A DNA stretch of 64,000 bases, taken from NCBI RefSeq assembly GCF_000744185.1, contig NZ_JQLL01000001.1, positions 868,001-932,000 on the forward strand. The letters run 5' to 3'. This stretch comes from Carnobacterium funditum DSM 5970. Its GTDB lineage: Bacteria; Bacillota; Bacilli; Lactobacillales; Carnobacteriaceae. A model generated the notes under the pieces. The model ran no database searches. It was not told the DNA's origin and worked only from the letters and a program-made list of their open reading frames with translations. Each line of letters begins with the position of its first letter. Position 1 is the first letter of the stretch. Below, piece after piece: positions 1 through 8,540 of this stretch. The position numbers were made by a program, and so were the translations under genes.

Positions 1-95
1 CAATCAGGGCAATAATAAAGATTTCTTCCTCTTATTTCTTCATTCACTTTATTAGCATGGATAGTCTGGTTTTTACCATTTAAAGCTATTAACAT
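1..95 (-). CDS. coiA: CoiA-like competence protein, N-terminal fragment (cut by window edge)
   Basis: Only the first 31 codons are present; the gene runs off the left edge. The visible peptide begins MLIALNGKNQTIHAN and ends in ...RNLYYCPDC. This matches the start of CoiA proteins, which have a short beta-rich N-terminus followed by a Cys-pair motif of the YxCPxC kind. A GGAAGTGA ribosome binding site sits about six bases upstream of the ATG. CoiA is a competence-induced protein that promotes recombination of incoming DNA, and coiA commonly follows mecA in Lactobacillales and Bacillus, as here. Identification rests on about 30 residues plus position. Confidence 0.7.
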   Translation of the reverse strand, partial: MLIALNGKNQTIHANKVNEEIRGRNLYYCPD

Positions 96-164
96 GTAGT
101 CACTTCCATTCATACGGTTTTACATAGTATCCGCAAAAAATGCTACATTTATAAACAAAAAACA

Positions 165-210
165 AAAAAAGCAATTTCCAGAAATTTAAATTTCTGGAAA
201 TTGCTTTTTT
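165..210 (-). terminator. Rho-independent terminator of mecA
   Basis: A near-perfect palindrome (arms AGCAATTTCCAGAAATTT and its complement) is flanked by an A-run on the left and a T-run on the right. It lies 8 bases past the mecA stop and before coiA, so mecA and coiA probably form separate transcription units. The symmetry would let it act in both directions. Confidence 0.85.
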
Positions 211-217
211 ATAGGTT

Positions 218-892
218 TTATTTAAAATAAAAACGACTTAATTCTAAAGCATTATTTTCCATTATCGCTTTACCGTGCTCTGCTAAAATCCCTTGAGTAA
301 TAGGGGTTCTCTGCGCAAACTCTAGAGCTACTGTGATTTGATCTTCTACACTTCGTTCAGTCGTCTCTTCTGTAAAGAAGATTAAATAAAGAAAATAACT
401 ATTTTTATACCAATAAAGTTTGGAAGTAGCATTGTCTAAATATAATTGTTTAGATAATGAGACCATATCTTCAAATTCATTAAATCTCAAAACCACTTCT
501 TGAGTTTGTCTACTTGAATCATTTAGATATTCTTGATCAATATCTTGATCTTGATCATCATCATCATCTATTAATTGGTTTTTTATAAGTTGAGAAAATT
601 CATTTGCTTCAAAATTACCGGATGCTGAAGAAAAATCAATATCTTCATTTAACGGACCACCCTTACTGATAAATAACTCTAATCCATTTCCATTTGGTAA
701 AACTTGAAATGTAATAGCATCAGATTCCTGGAACTTTTCGTCTACATCCACTTCTTCTAAAATACTGTAAAAGAAATCTTCAATCTGTTTATGATTCCCT
801 AAAAGATCTAAAAAGGTTATCCCTCTTTCTTCTAAATCAGTACTTTCAATAAGCACACGGATTGTATTCTCATTTATATGTTCCATCTCCAT
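218..892 (-). CDS. mecA: Adaptor protein MecA
   Basis: The protein has 224 residues, close to the usual MecA length. The N-terminal MEMEHINENTIRVLIEST and GITFLDLLG segments are typical of the MecA substrate-binding domain. An acidic linker (about 108-120, D/Q-rich) precedes the C-terminal domain, which in the family binds the ClpC chaperone. MecA delivers substrates such as ComK in Bacillus to ClpCP and lowers ClpC activity when no substrate is bound. The start is preceded by an AGGTG-type binding site and aligns with the MEIERIN start of B. subtilis MecA. Its neighbour is spx, whose product is itself a Clp substrate. A terminator follows, so it looks monocistronic. Confidence 0.95.
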   Translation of the reverse strand: MEMEHINENTIRVLIESTDLEERGITFLDLLGNHKQIEDFFYSILEEVDVDEKFQESDAITFQVLPNGNGLELFISKGGPLNEDIDFSSASGNFEANEFSQLIKNQLIDDDDDQDQDIDQEYLNDSSRQTQEVVLRFNEFEDMVSLSKQLYLDNATSKLYWYKNSYFLYLIFFTEETTERSVEDQITVALEFAQRTPITQGILAEHGKAIMENNALELSRFYFK

Positions 893-958
893 AGTCCTAC
901 ACCTCGCTTCTTAACTCCCTACTCACCTTGGTGATAATAAAGAATATTCATACTAACT

Positions 959-986
959 ATTTTAAAGCAAATATATAAAATGTAAA
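959..986 (-). promoter_or_regulatory. Sigma-A type promoter of mecA
   Basis: Read on the minus strand there is TTTACA, a 16-base spacer, then TAAAAT, placed about 65 bases upstream of the mecA start and downstream of the spx terminator. Confidence 0.6.
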
Positions 987-1041
987 GATAAATGTATTGA
1001 AAATAGTAATCTAATAGCAAAGTTTTGAAAAAATTTACAAA

Positions 1042-1087
1042 AAAAGAGATTGTCATAAAATAAATTTTAAGTGACAAACTCTCTTTG
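1042..1087 (-). terminator. Terminator of spx
   Basis: An imperfect inverted repeat (AAAGAGA-TTGTCA against TGACAAACTCTCTTT) starts about 15 bases after the spx stop and ends in a T-run on the minus strand. Confidence 0.75.
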
Positions 1088-1100
1088 ATTAAATTAATTT

Positions 1101-1499
1101 TTAGTAACCCACGATTCTTTGAGCTCGTAACAATTCGATTGCACGTACTTCTCTTGGCAAGAAACGACGAATTTCATCTTCATTATATCCTACTTGCAAT
1201 CTCTTTTCATCTACCATAATCGGACGACGCAACAATCCAGGATTTTCTTGAATCAGAGCAAAAAGTTCTTGAAGTGGTAATTCTTCCAAATCAATATTTA
1301 ACTCTTGAAAAGCCTTCGATCTTGTAGAAATAATCTCTTCAGTTCCATCTTCTGTCATTCGTAAAATAGATTTAATCTCAGGAATATCCAACGGCTCTGA
1401 AAAAATATTTCGTTCTTTGTAAGTAATGTTGTTTTCTTCTAGCCAAGCACGAGCCTTTCGACATGAAGTACAACTTGGTGATGTATAAATTGTAACCAT
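1101..1499 (-). CDS. spx: Transcriptional regulator Spx
   Basis: The 132-residue protein belongs to the ArsC/Spx thioredoxin-fold family. The redox-sensing CxxC pair is at residues 10-13 ([13 protein letters not shown]), followed by the RRPIMVD segment and the basic [10 protein letters not shown] helix that contacts the RNA polymerase alpha C-terminal domain. Spx reprograms transcription during disulfide stress and is normally kept low by ClpXP. Length and motifs separate it from true arsenate reductases. It sits next to mecA, as in many Firmicutes, but with its own terminator. Confidence 0.95.
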   Translation of the reverse strand: MVTIYTSPSCTSCRKARAWLEENNITYKERNIFSEPLDIPEIKSILRMTEDGTEEIISTRSKAFQELNIDLEELPLQELFALIQENPGLLRRPIMVDEKRLQVGYNEDEIRRFLPREVRAIELLRAQRIVGY

Positions 1500-1786
1500 A
1501 TGTTATTCTCCCCTTTTTATTCGGATTGATCTAGTCAATAAATAGTAACTATTAATGGCACCTTTAACTTGCTAGCTTACTCTATTTATTATATATCATA
1601 TTCCAAGAAATTACTACACTTTTCGTCATTTTTCCGTCACTTTTAAAAAATAAATAGACCTTTAAACTTGATTTTTTTTGTTTATTCGCATTAATAACCA
1701 AAAAAACGTTATATGATTAGCACTTACTATTTAAATGCAGATATTTATAATCATTATAATAAGATATTTTATAAAATGTAATAATA
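1500..1786. other. Non-coding spacer upstream of spx
   Basis: About 290 bases of very AT-rich DNA separate spx from the opp terminator. A TATAAT hexamer on the minus strand near 1588-1593 is a candidate spx -10 box, but no convincing -35 was found at the right distance. No open frame with a ribosome binding site was seen. Confidence 0.4.
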
Positions 1787-1787
1787 A

Positions 1788-1838
1788 AAAAATACACCTT
1801 AAAATGAGACTTTCGTCTTCAAATTAACATGTATTTTG
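1788..1838 (-). terminator. Terminator of the oppBCDF operon
   Basis: A hairpin with an inner TGAAGAC/GTCTCA stem closed by a GAAA tetraloop, extended by AAATACA/TGTATTT outer arms, lies 9 bases past the oppF stop. It ends in an A/T-rich tail on the minus strand. Confidence 0.8.
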
Positions 1839-1846
1839 ATATTTTT

Positions 1847-2788
1847 TCATTTCGTGTAATTCGCCTTTTTTTCTTGTAGTGCAGGAATATCTGATTCGCG
1901 ACAGTAAACGAAATGACCAGGAGTTATTTCTCTTAAAGCTTCTGGTTCGCTATTTACTTCTCTACGAATATAGGGTGTACGAATACGGTTACGTTCATAT
2001 TCTGGATCGGGTAACGGAACAGCAGAAAGTAGACTTTCAGTATAAGGATGCAAAGGTTTATTATATACCTCATCAGCAGCCGCTAATTCAAGTAATTTCC
2101 CACTATTCATTACACCTATACGATCACTAATGTATTTTACCATTGATAAATCATGAGCGATGAATAAAAAAGTTAAATCTTTTGTTTTTTGTAACTCCAT
2201 TAATAAATTCACTACTTGTGCTTGAATAGAGACGTCTAGTGCCGAAATAGGTTCATCTGCAATAATAAATTTAGGCTTAACTGCTAATGCTCTTGCAATC
2301 CCAATTCTTTGACGTTGGCCGCCTGAAAATTCGTGCGGATAACGTGATGCATGATCCGGATTCAACCCAACCGTTTTAAGCAATTCATCAACTTGTTGAT
2401 TGCGATCTTCTTTTGATGAAGCCAAACCATGTATATCGATACCTTCAGCAATAATATCACGAATTTTCATTTTAGGATTTAAAGAGGCATAGGGATCTTG
2501 AAAGATCATCTGCATATCTCTTCTAAATTTCAACATATCTTTTTTGCCTTTTATGCTATGGACTTTCGTACCTTCAAAATCAATCTCTCCATCAGTTGGA
2601 TTGTACAGTCTAATAATAGAACGTCCTGTTGTTGATTTTCCAGAACCAGATTCACCAACTAAACCAAAAGTTTCTCCTTTGAAAATATTGAAAGTTATGT
2701 CATCTACAGCACGCACTTCATTTTTTGTGCCTTCATTGAAGTATTGTTTTAAATTTTTAACTTCTAAAATCTTCTCTTTTTGCTCCAT
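1847..2788 (-). CDS. oppF: Oligopeptide ABC transporter ATP-binding protein OppF
   Basis: This cytoplasmic ATPase powers oligopeptide import together with OppD. The 313-residue protein shows a Walker A at about 46-53 (GESGSGKST), a Q-loop in MIFQDPYASLNP, the ABC signature [15 protein letters not shown], Walker B FIIADEPISALD and the H-loop FIAHDLSMV. The C-terminal extension after HPYTESLLSAVPLPDPE is the Opp/Dpp-type tail. A GGGAGG site lies at the end of oppD, two bases separate the two genes, and a terminator follows. It is the last gene of oppB-C-D-F. Confidence 0.95.
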   Translation of the reverse strand: MEQKEKILEVKNLKQYFNEGTKNEVRAVDDITFNIFKGETFGLVGESGSGKSTTGRSIIRLYNPTDGEIDFEGTKVHSIKGKKDMLKFRRDMQMIFQDPYASLNPKMKIRDIIAEGIDIHGLASSKEDRNQQVDELLKTVGLNPDHASRYPHEFSGGQRQRIGIARALAVKPKFIIADEPISALDVSIQAQVVNLLMELQKTKDLTFLFIAHDLSMVKYISDRIGVMNSGKLLELAAADEVYNKPLHPYTESLLSAVPLPDPEYERNRIRTPYIRREVNSEPEALREITPGHFVYCRESDIPALQEKKANYTK

Positions 2789-2790
2789 TT

Positions 2791-3885
2791 TTAAACGCCT
2801 CCCTTTACTTCATTTTCAGAATCAAAAATGGAGGTTTCGTTCTTGCTATAATGATTAGCAAATTTTTCTTCATAAACTGCTTGTCTTGCTCTAATTTCAG
2901 CAGGTGGATTGGCCTTTGGAGAATCAGGATGCAATAACCACGTAGCTGCATAATGGGTATCAGATACTTTAAATAAAGGCGGTTCAAGTTCAGTATCAAT
3001 CTTCATGGCAAATTCATTCCGAGGAGCAAATGCATCTCCTACTGGCGGATCCAATAAATCTGGTGGTGTTCCTGGAATAGCATACAGCGCCTCTTTAACT
3101 TCTAGTGTTGGCATAGAACTAATTAATCCCCATGTATAAGGATGCTGTGGATTGTAAAAAATCTCATCAACTGTTCCTATCTCTACAATTTTTCCTGCGT
3201 ACATCACGGCTACTCGATCAGCAACACTTGCAACTACTCCTAAATCGTGAGTAATAAAAATAATTGAAGTCGATATTTTCTTTTGTAGCTCTCTCATTAA
3301 ATCAAGAATTTGAGCTTGAATGGTAACATCCAAAGCCGTTGTCGGTTCATCTGCAATTAATATTTCCGGATTACAAGCTAAAGCTATTGCGATAACGATT
3401 CTTTGGCGTTGTCCCCCTGAAAATTGATGTGGATATTGTTTCATACGCTTTTCAGCTTCTGGCAACCCTACTAAGTTTAATAATTCAAGAGCTCTTTTAA
3501 AAGAGTCTTGCTTACTTAATTTTTGATGAAGACGAATCGGTTCCGATACTTGTTTCCCAATTGTCATTGTAGGATTAAGTGACGTCATTGGATCTTGAAA
3601 AATCATAGCGATATCTTTACCACGAATTTGTTGCATCTCTTTTTCAGACTTTTTGATTAAATCTTCACCATTAAAAAGAATTGATCCATCTTCGACATTC
3701 GCATTCTGAGAAAGTAAACGCATAATACTACGAGTCGTAACTGATTTCCCAGATCCTGACTCACCTACGATTGCCAATGTTTCACCTTTTTTTAAGTTAA
3801 AACTGACACCACGGATAGCTTTTACTTTACCAGCGTAGGTGTCGAATGTGATATTTAAATTTTTGATTTCCAATACATTAGTCAT
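2791..3885 (-). CDS. oppD: Oligopeptide ABC transporter ATP-binding protein OppD
   Basis: This is the second ATPase of the peptide importer, 364 residues long. Walker A is GESGSGKS near residue 41, the Q-loop is in [14 protein letters not shown], the signature is [15 protein letters not shown], and Walker B is [12 protein letters not shown]. The C-terminal oligopeptide-transporter extension is recognisable from [12 protein letters not shown] and [20 protein letters not shown]; family members usually carry Cys residues in this segment that could hold an Fe-S cluster, and none is visible here. A GAGGTG binding site precedes the start. The gene is 14 bases downstream of oppC. Confidence 0.95.
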   Translation of the reverse strand: MTNVLEIKNLNITFDTYAGKVKAIRGVSFNLKKGETLAIVGESGSGKSVTTRSIMRLLSQNANVEDGSILFNGEDLIKKSEKEMQQIRGKDIAMIFQDPMTSLNPTMTIGKQVSEPIRLHQKLSKQDSFKRALELLNLVGLPEAEKRMKQYPHQFSGGQRQRIVIAIALACNPEILIADEPTTALDVTIQAQILDLMRELQKKISTSIIFITHDLGVVASVADRVAVMYAGKIVEIGTVDEIFYNPQHPYTWGLISSMPTLEVKEALYAIPGTPPDLLDPPVGDAFAPRNEFAMKIDTELEPPLFKVSDTHYAATWLLHPDSPKANPPAEIRARQAVYEEKFANHYSKNETSIFDSENEVKGGV

Positions 3886-3899
3886 TCGTTTTCACCTCG

Positions 3900-4946
3900 C
3901 TAATCTTTCATTTTTGGATCAAATGCATCTCGTAAACCATCAGCTAACAAGTTAAATGAAATCATCAAGATACAAATAACTGCTGCTGGATACCACATTA
4001 AATGAGGCAAGAAGCGGAAAGTTTTATATCCATCGTTAATTAACGTTCCAAGTGATGCTGTAGGCGCCGGGATACCTATACCGATGAAACTTAAGAAAGC
4101 TTCAAAGAAAATGGCAGCCGGAATCGAAAACATCGTTTGAATGATGATGATACCTGATAGATTTGGTATTAAGTGTTTAAATGCAATTTTGATGGGTGAT
4201 TCACCCAAGGTTTGAGCTGCTAAAATATATTCTTGATTTTTCAATTTTAATGTTTGAGCTCTAACGACACGTGCCATTGAAATCCAACCGGTAATGGCTA
4301 GTGCGATGATGATTGATTGAATACCTGGATTTAAAATAAGCAACATTAGAATAACAACAACTAAATTTGGTACACCTGATAATATTTCTAATAAACGTTG
4401 CATTCCGTTGTCAACTCTTCCACCAACCCAGCCAGAAACTAGACCGTAGACGACGCCTATCGTTAAATCAAATAATGCTGCTACAAAAGCAATTAATAAA
4501 GAAACGCGAGTCCCATGTAAAATACGAGAAAGTAAATCTCGTCCTAAACCATCTGTTCCTAGATAATAATTCACGTCTTCAGCTACATTTTTTTGTTCAT
4601 ACTTGTCAACTCTCGTGTCTCCAACAACTTGTGTACCATTTAATCCATTAATATTGATACCTGGAATTCTAGGTGGCAAGTTTGCGTGCGAAACTACTTG
4701 AATATCAGGATTATGAGGCGAAACTATTGGTGCTGAAACACTTAAAAGGATAAAGATAATTAATACGAACAAGCTAATAACCGCAGCTTTATTCTTTTTT
4801 AGTCGTCTCCAAGAATCTTCTAAGAAGCTCAATGACGGTGCTGTTATTTTTTCATTGTCTCCTTTATCTGAGCTACCAGCTGGATTAAACATTTCAGGAG
4901 ACAGTTTAGTTGTTTCATCAACAACTGTTTGTTTTGATTTATTCAT
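3900..4946 (-). CDS. oppC: Oligopeptide ABC transporter permease OppC
   Basis: The 348-residue membrane permease has a long hydrophilic N-terminus, a first membrane helix at about 54-75 (AAVISLFVLIIFILLSV), a large extracytoplasmic loop, and a BPD_transp_1 core containing the EAA-like coupling motif in EYILAAQTLGESPIKIAFKHLIPN. It pairs with OppB to form the translocation channel. The start is supported by GGAGGAGAC upstream. The stop abuts the 3' end of the spacer before oppD, and the start lies immediately after the oppB stop codon. Confidence 0.95.
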   Translation of the reverse strand: MNKSKQTVVDETTKLSPEMFNPAGSSDKGDNEKITAPSLSFLEDSWRRLKKNKAAVISLFVLIIFILLSVSAPIVSPHNPDIQVVSHANLPPRIPGININGLNGTQVVGDTRVDKYEQKNVAEDVNYYLGTDGLGRDLLSRILHGTRVSLLIAFVAALFDLTIGVVYGLVSGWVGGRVDNGMQRLLEILSGVPNLVVVILMLLILNPGIQSIIIALAITGWISMARVVRAQTLKLKNQEYILAAQTLGESPIKIAFKHLIPNLSGIIIIQTMFSIPAAIFFEAFLSFIGIGIPAPTASLGTLINDGYKTFRFLPHLMWYPAAVICILMISFNLLADGLRDAFDPKMKD

Positions 4947-5894
4947 TTAATTGTCTCCTCCTTCAGTTGCAACACGAATACGCGGATCGATTACACCGTA
5001 TAAAACATCGACTACTAAAATAATACCCACTAACATTGCTGAGTATAAAATGGTTACACCCATAATTGTTGGATAATCATTTGTCAAAATTGATTTTACG
5101 AATTGCTCGCCAATTCCTGGTATTGCAAAAATGTTTTCTACTACCATTGACCCAGTCATTAAAGCAACTGCCATGGGGCCTAAAATTGTTACTAAAGGTA
5201 TTAATGCATTACGAACACCGTGCTTGAACGCTACTGTCCAACGACTTAGTCCCTTAGCACGTGCTAATTCAACGTAGTCACTGCCCAGTACTTCTACCAT
5301 CTCAGTACGAATAAAACGAGCTGAATCAGCAAGTGGCGAAATAGCTAGGGCAAGGGTTGGCAATACTGATGATTGGAATCCATCGTTCCAAAGAGCAATA
5401 GGGAACCACTTCAGGTAAACACCAAAAATTAACTGTAGCAATACCGCTATAACAAAGTTAGGTATTGATCGACCAAGTATTGCCGTAAAGGTCGCTGTAG
5501 TGTCTATCCATGTATTTTGGTTCATGGCCGCTATAACACCTAGAATAATTCCTAGGGTGGTTCCTAACACAACAGCTTGAATTCCTAGCTGTAAGGAGGG
5601 TCCTACTCTGGTTGATAATAATTCAGTTACAGGAGTATTATTAAATTGGAAAGAGGTCCCTAAATCTCCTTGTAACAAACCTGTCATATAGACTAAGTAT
5701 TGAATCGGAAGTGGCTCGTTTAATCCATACTTTTCGTTCATGATGAAAATTTGTTCTTCTGATAGCTTGTCCTGGTTACTATATGGAGTTCCCGGTAAAA
5801 GCTTCATTAAGAAGAACGTGATCGATGCAATTAAGAATAATGTCAACAACATATATAAGAAACGTTTACCAAGATATTTAGCATAATTTTTCAT
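4947..5894 (-). CDS. oppB: Oligopeptide ABC transporter permease OppB
   Basis: OppB is the first gene of the operon and the partner permease of OppC. The coupling motif is in YVELARAKGLSRWTVAFKHGVRNALIP. I place the start at the ATG of MKNYAKYLGKRF, giving 315 residues. A strong GGAGGTG lies nine bases upstream of it, while a longer frame starting 13 codons earlier would bury this site inside the coding sequence. Binding-protein genes (oppA) are not in the operon but lie 5-9 kb away as two separate copies. Confidence 0.93.
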   Translation of the reverse strand: MKNYAKYLGKRFLYMLLTLFLIASITFFLMKLLPGTPYSNQDKLSEEQIFIMNEKYGLNEPLPIQYLVYMTGLLQGDLGTSFQFNNTPVTELLSTRVGPSLQLGIQAVVLGTTLGIILGVIAAMNQNTWIDTTATFTAILGRSIPNFVIAVLLQLIFGVYLKWFPIALWNDGFQSSVLPTLALAISPLADSARFIRTEMVEVLGSDYVELARAKGLSRWTVAFKHGVRNALIPLVTILGPMAVALMTGSMVVENIFAIPGIGEQFVKSILTNDYPTIMGVTILYSAMLVGIILVVDVLYGVIDPRIRVATEGGDN

Positions 5895-5951
5895 CGATTT
5901 AAGCACCTCCAGTAATTCATTTTTTTTATTCAAAAAGAGAATATACTATAT

Positions 5952-5980
5952 AGAATAGCGTGTTACAGGGATAAATGCAA
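5952..5980 (-). promoter_or_regulatory. Promoter of oppBCDF
   Basis: On the minus strand TTGCAT is followed by a 17-base spacer and TATTCT, about 60 bases upstream of the oppB start. No clear CodY-type palindrome was found in the surrounding AT-rich DNA. Confidence 0.6.
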
Positions 5981-6149
5981 AAGTTTTTTTAAAAAAATTA
6001 TATTTTAAAAAAACAAGATTAAAAAGAAATGGCGGAATCACTGGTTTTCTAGCCATTTTATCATTAAATTTTTACTTTAATTTTATTATTGTATTTTATT
6101 TGAATATACTGTAAATTGAAACTTATCACTCACTACTAGGAGGTCTAAA

Positions 6150-6512
6150 ATGAAAATCAAATTTACTGTTATTAAATTGACTAGTATTATTTTCATCTTA
6201 TGTTTAGTTTTAGAATTAATTATTTACCGAAATATTAGTTTTTTGCAGACCACAAATATTACTTTTGTCGCTGCTAGTCTTTTTTTAATCATTAGTCTTT
6301 TTTGGGCGGTATTATATTCAGGTGCATTTGATTTCTTTCATTATAGTATGAAAAAAGTAACAGCAAAAATGCGTCGAGAAGAAAACTCAGAAGAACTTGA
6401 GGATATTCCATTATCTAAGTCTGTCGGGCAAGGATATAAATTCCCTTTAAAAATTGGAATATCCCTACTATTCATTAGCTTAATAGCTTTGCTTTTTTAC
6501 TACTTTACTTAA
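6150..6512 (+). CDS. DUF3899-type small membrane protein
   Basis: The 120-residue protein has three predicted membrane segments: about 8-26, 37-57 and 99-118. Between the second and third lies the sequence SGAFDFFHYSMKKVTAKMRR, which resembles the GFFDGFxYSFR signature of the DUF3899 family, followed by an acidic loop. An AGGAGG site lies six bases before the ATG. It is one of few plus-strand genes here, is divergent from opp and convergent with lplA, and shares a terminator with the latter. Function unknown; the family call rests on one motif and topology. Confidence 0.75.
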   Translation: MKIKFTVIKLTSIIFILCLVLELIIYRNISFLQTTNITFVAASLFLIISLFWAVLYSGAFDFFHYSMKKVTAKMRREENSEELEDIPLSKSVGQGYKFPLKIGISLLFISLIALLFYYFT

Positions 6513-6530
6513 AAATTATTAAACTGTTCA

Positions 6531-6580
6531 AAAAAAGTTAGGAATAGACGCACCCTCAGTGGAGGTATTCCTAACTTCTT
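6531..6580. terminator. Bidirectional terminator between the DUF3899 gene and lplA
   Basis: A 12-bp perfect stem (AAGTTAGGAATA with its complement) encloses a 19-base loop and has A-run and T-run flanks, between two convergent genes. Confidence 0.85.
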
Positions 6581-6587
6581 TATGTGC

Positions 6588-7607
6588 TTAATAAATCAAG
6601 TTGATCAATTCTTCTTTAGTAATATTCCCAAAATATTTTTGAATATCAATTTCACTAAATATTTCTTCGATAGCATCCTGTTCATATTTTATGTTTTTTA
6701 GTTTTTCTTCAACGTCTGAAATTTCACCTAATCCAAAAAAGTCTCCGTATATTCGTACATTTTGTATTCTGCCTTTTTCAACATTCAATTGAAATTCAAC
6801 TGATCCGATAGGAAAACGGTAACGGCGAATTAATTCAAACTTAGGAGACTTCCCATAATTCCAATCCCAATTTCTAAAATAGTCATTAGAAATTTTTTCA
6901 ATTTCTTTCCAGTCTTGCTCCGTTAGTTTATATTCTTTGATATCTTTTTTAGAATCAACATCAAAGATATTTATTAACAATTTATCACGAAATTCTTTGG
7001 TTGTCATATATTGATACTCTTCAGACAAATAAGGCCGGATATTTGTTACACGGCTTCTGATTGATTTTATTCCTTTAGATTCAATTTTGTCTTTCCTAAC
7101 CTTCAACGCTCCTACAACTGCTTCTATATCACTATCAAACATTAATGTGCCATGAGCAGTCATACGCCCATTTGTCGAATACATAGCATTCCCGGAAAAT
7201 TTTTGACCATCAATTACTAAGTCATTCCGTCCGATTAAAGCCGCTCCCTCGACCCCCATTTTGTGTAAGGATTGTATCACTGGTTCCGTAAATTTCCCGA
7301 AATCTCTAAAGGAATTCCCATCATCTTTTTTGATAAAACAAAATGAAAGATTTCCAAAATCATGATAAACTGCTCCTCCACCTGATAAACGTCTTACAAC
7401 GTGAATATTATTTTTTTCAACATATTCCATATTTATTTCTTCAATAGTATTTTGATTACGTCCTATTATAATAGACGGTTCATTAATATAAAAAAGTAAA
7501 ACGGGTTCCTCTAACAAAACATTTTTTAATAAGAATGTTTCTATTGCTAAATTAATCCTTGGATCAGTAATTTCTTTTCCATTACGCTCATTTGCTACAT
7601 AATACAT
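6588..7607 (-). CDS. lplA: Lipoate-protein ligase A family protein
   Basis: The enzyme activates free lipoate with ATP and attaches it to lipoyl domains of 2-oxoacid dehydrogenases or GcvH. The 339-residue protein has the biotin/lipoate ligase fold with RRLSGGGAVYHDFGNLSF at about 72-89. The conserved lysine region is GQKFSGNAMYSTNGR, followed by HGTLMFDSD. The C-terminal accessory domain (about 255-339) is present, so this is a full LplA/LplJ rather than LipM. It is 58 bases downstream of a YhfI-like gene; the same pair (yhfI-lplJ) is adjacent in B. subtilis. Confidence 0.92.
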   Translation of the reverse strand: MYYVANERNGKEITDPRINLAIETFLLKNVLLEEPVLLFYINEPSIIIGRNQNTIEEINMEYVEKNNIHVVRRLSGGGAVYHDFGNLSFCFIKKDDGNSFRDFGKFTEPVIQSLHKMGVEGAALIGRNDLVIDGQKFSGNAMYSTNGRMTAHGTLMFDSDIEAVVGALKVRKDKIESKGIKSIRSRVTNIRPYLSEEYQYMTTKEFRDKLLINIFDVDSKKDIKEYKLTEQDWKEIEKISNDYFRNWDWNYGKSPKFELIRRYRFPIGSVEFQLNVEKGRIQNVRIYGDFFGLGEISDVEEKLKNIKYEQDAIEEIFSEIDIQKYFGNITKEELINLIY

Positions 7608-7665
7608 CTTTTGTTCCTCTTTTCTTTAGTACGCAATTCATCCGTACTTATATTTTACATATCCC

Positions 7666-8415
7666 TTAGATGTGTATAATCAAATCTTTTTTGGCTAAAA
7701 TAACTTCAGTCTTAGGGGACTCATTAATTGCTTGTGCTTTCAGCAAATCTAAATCTGCTTCTTGAGGCAAATGGGTTAAAATTAGTTTTGGAATTTTTGC
7801 TTCTTTTGCAATTCTAGCCACTTCGATTGAAGTCATATGAACACGATGATTTTCCATTCCTTTAAAAAAGTTAGTATCTGCTAATAAAACATCCGCATCT
7901 TGGCTAAATGGGATAAACTGTGGTAAATATCCTGAATCAGCAGTAAAGACCAATACTCTTCCAGTATTTATTTCTTTAACTCTTATAGCATAACAAGGAA
8001 CTGGATGTAAGGTCTTCATAAACGTAATCTCGAAAGGTCCAACAGTTAGTACATCATCTTTTGAGTATCCTACTCCTTTTGTTATCCGGTCCATTGTTAG
8101 CCGACTAAAGTTCTCTATATCCTCTTGATGACCATAGATAGGTAGAACTGATGCTCTTCTTTCGTTATTATCTAATCTTTTTAATTGTCTCGTATATTGT
8201 AAAACTCCTACATCTGCAATGTGATCCGCATGATAATGTGTCAAAAGCAAAGCATCCAGTTCTAAAGGATCAAGATGTTTTTCAAGTGCAATTAACGAAG
8301 CACTACCAGCATCAACCAATAGATGATAGTCGCCTGACTCTAATAAATAAGAACTTGTTCCTTCATTTCTTGTAGGATAGCCACCCCAGTAACCTAAAAT
8401 AGTTAATTTCATCAT
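7666..8415 (-). CDS. yhfI: YhfI-like metallo-beta-lactamase fold hydrolase
   Basis: The protein is about 249 residues and starts MMKLTILGYWGGYPT. The metal-binding motif HYHADHIAD lies near residue 60, with further ligands in LHPVPCYAIR, FTADSGYLP and LTHLPQEAD, as in the RNase Z-like branch of the superfamily. A GGAG site lies six bases before the chosen ATG; a frame six codons longer would need a TTG start that lies upstream of this site. Substrate unknown. Pairing with lplA is conserved in Bacillus, hinting at a linked role, but this is inference. Confidence 0.85.
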   Translation of the reverse strand: MMKLTILGYWGGYPTRNEGTSSYLLESGDYHLLVDAGSASLIALEKHLDPLELDALLLTHYHADHIADVGVLQYTRQLKRLDNNERRASVLPIYGHQEDIENFSRLTMDRITKGVGYSKDDVLTVGPFEITFMKTLHPVPCYAIRVKEINTGRVLVFTADSGYLPQFIPFSQDADVLLADTNFFKGMENHRVHMTSIEVARIAKEAKIPKLILTHLPQEADLDLLKAQAINESPKTEVILAKKDLIIHI

Positions 8416-8468
8416 TACATTCTCCTTTTCCAACTTATTTTATTACCTTACAACACTCTGAACTTATT

Positions 8469-8512
8469 TAAAATAAAAAAGCCTTTTAAACGTAAAAAAG
8501 ACTTTTTATTTC
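8469..8512 (-). terminator. Terminator downstream of hemY-like gene
   Basis: An inverted repeat (AAATAAAAAG-CTTTT against AAAAG-CTTTTTTATTT with an 8-base loop) lies about 30 bases after the stop of the HemY-like gene and before yhfI. Confidence 0.75.
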
Positions 8513-8540
8513 AGGTTATTTCATTATTAAATCTACTATC

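Noticed and set aside
6009-6062. AAATGGC/GCCATTT hairpin between oppB and the DUF3899 gene as a terminator
   Set aside because: It lies between divergent genes, has an 18-base loop and no T-run in either needed direction.
8416-8433. Longer start for the YhfI-like protein (MEKENV...)
   Set aside because: It would begin with TTG without a ribosome site, and the GGAG for the later ATG would be inside the gene.
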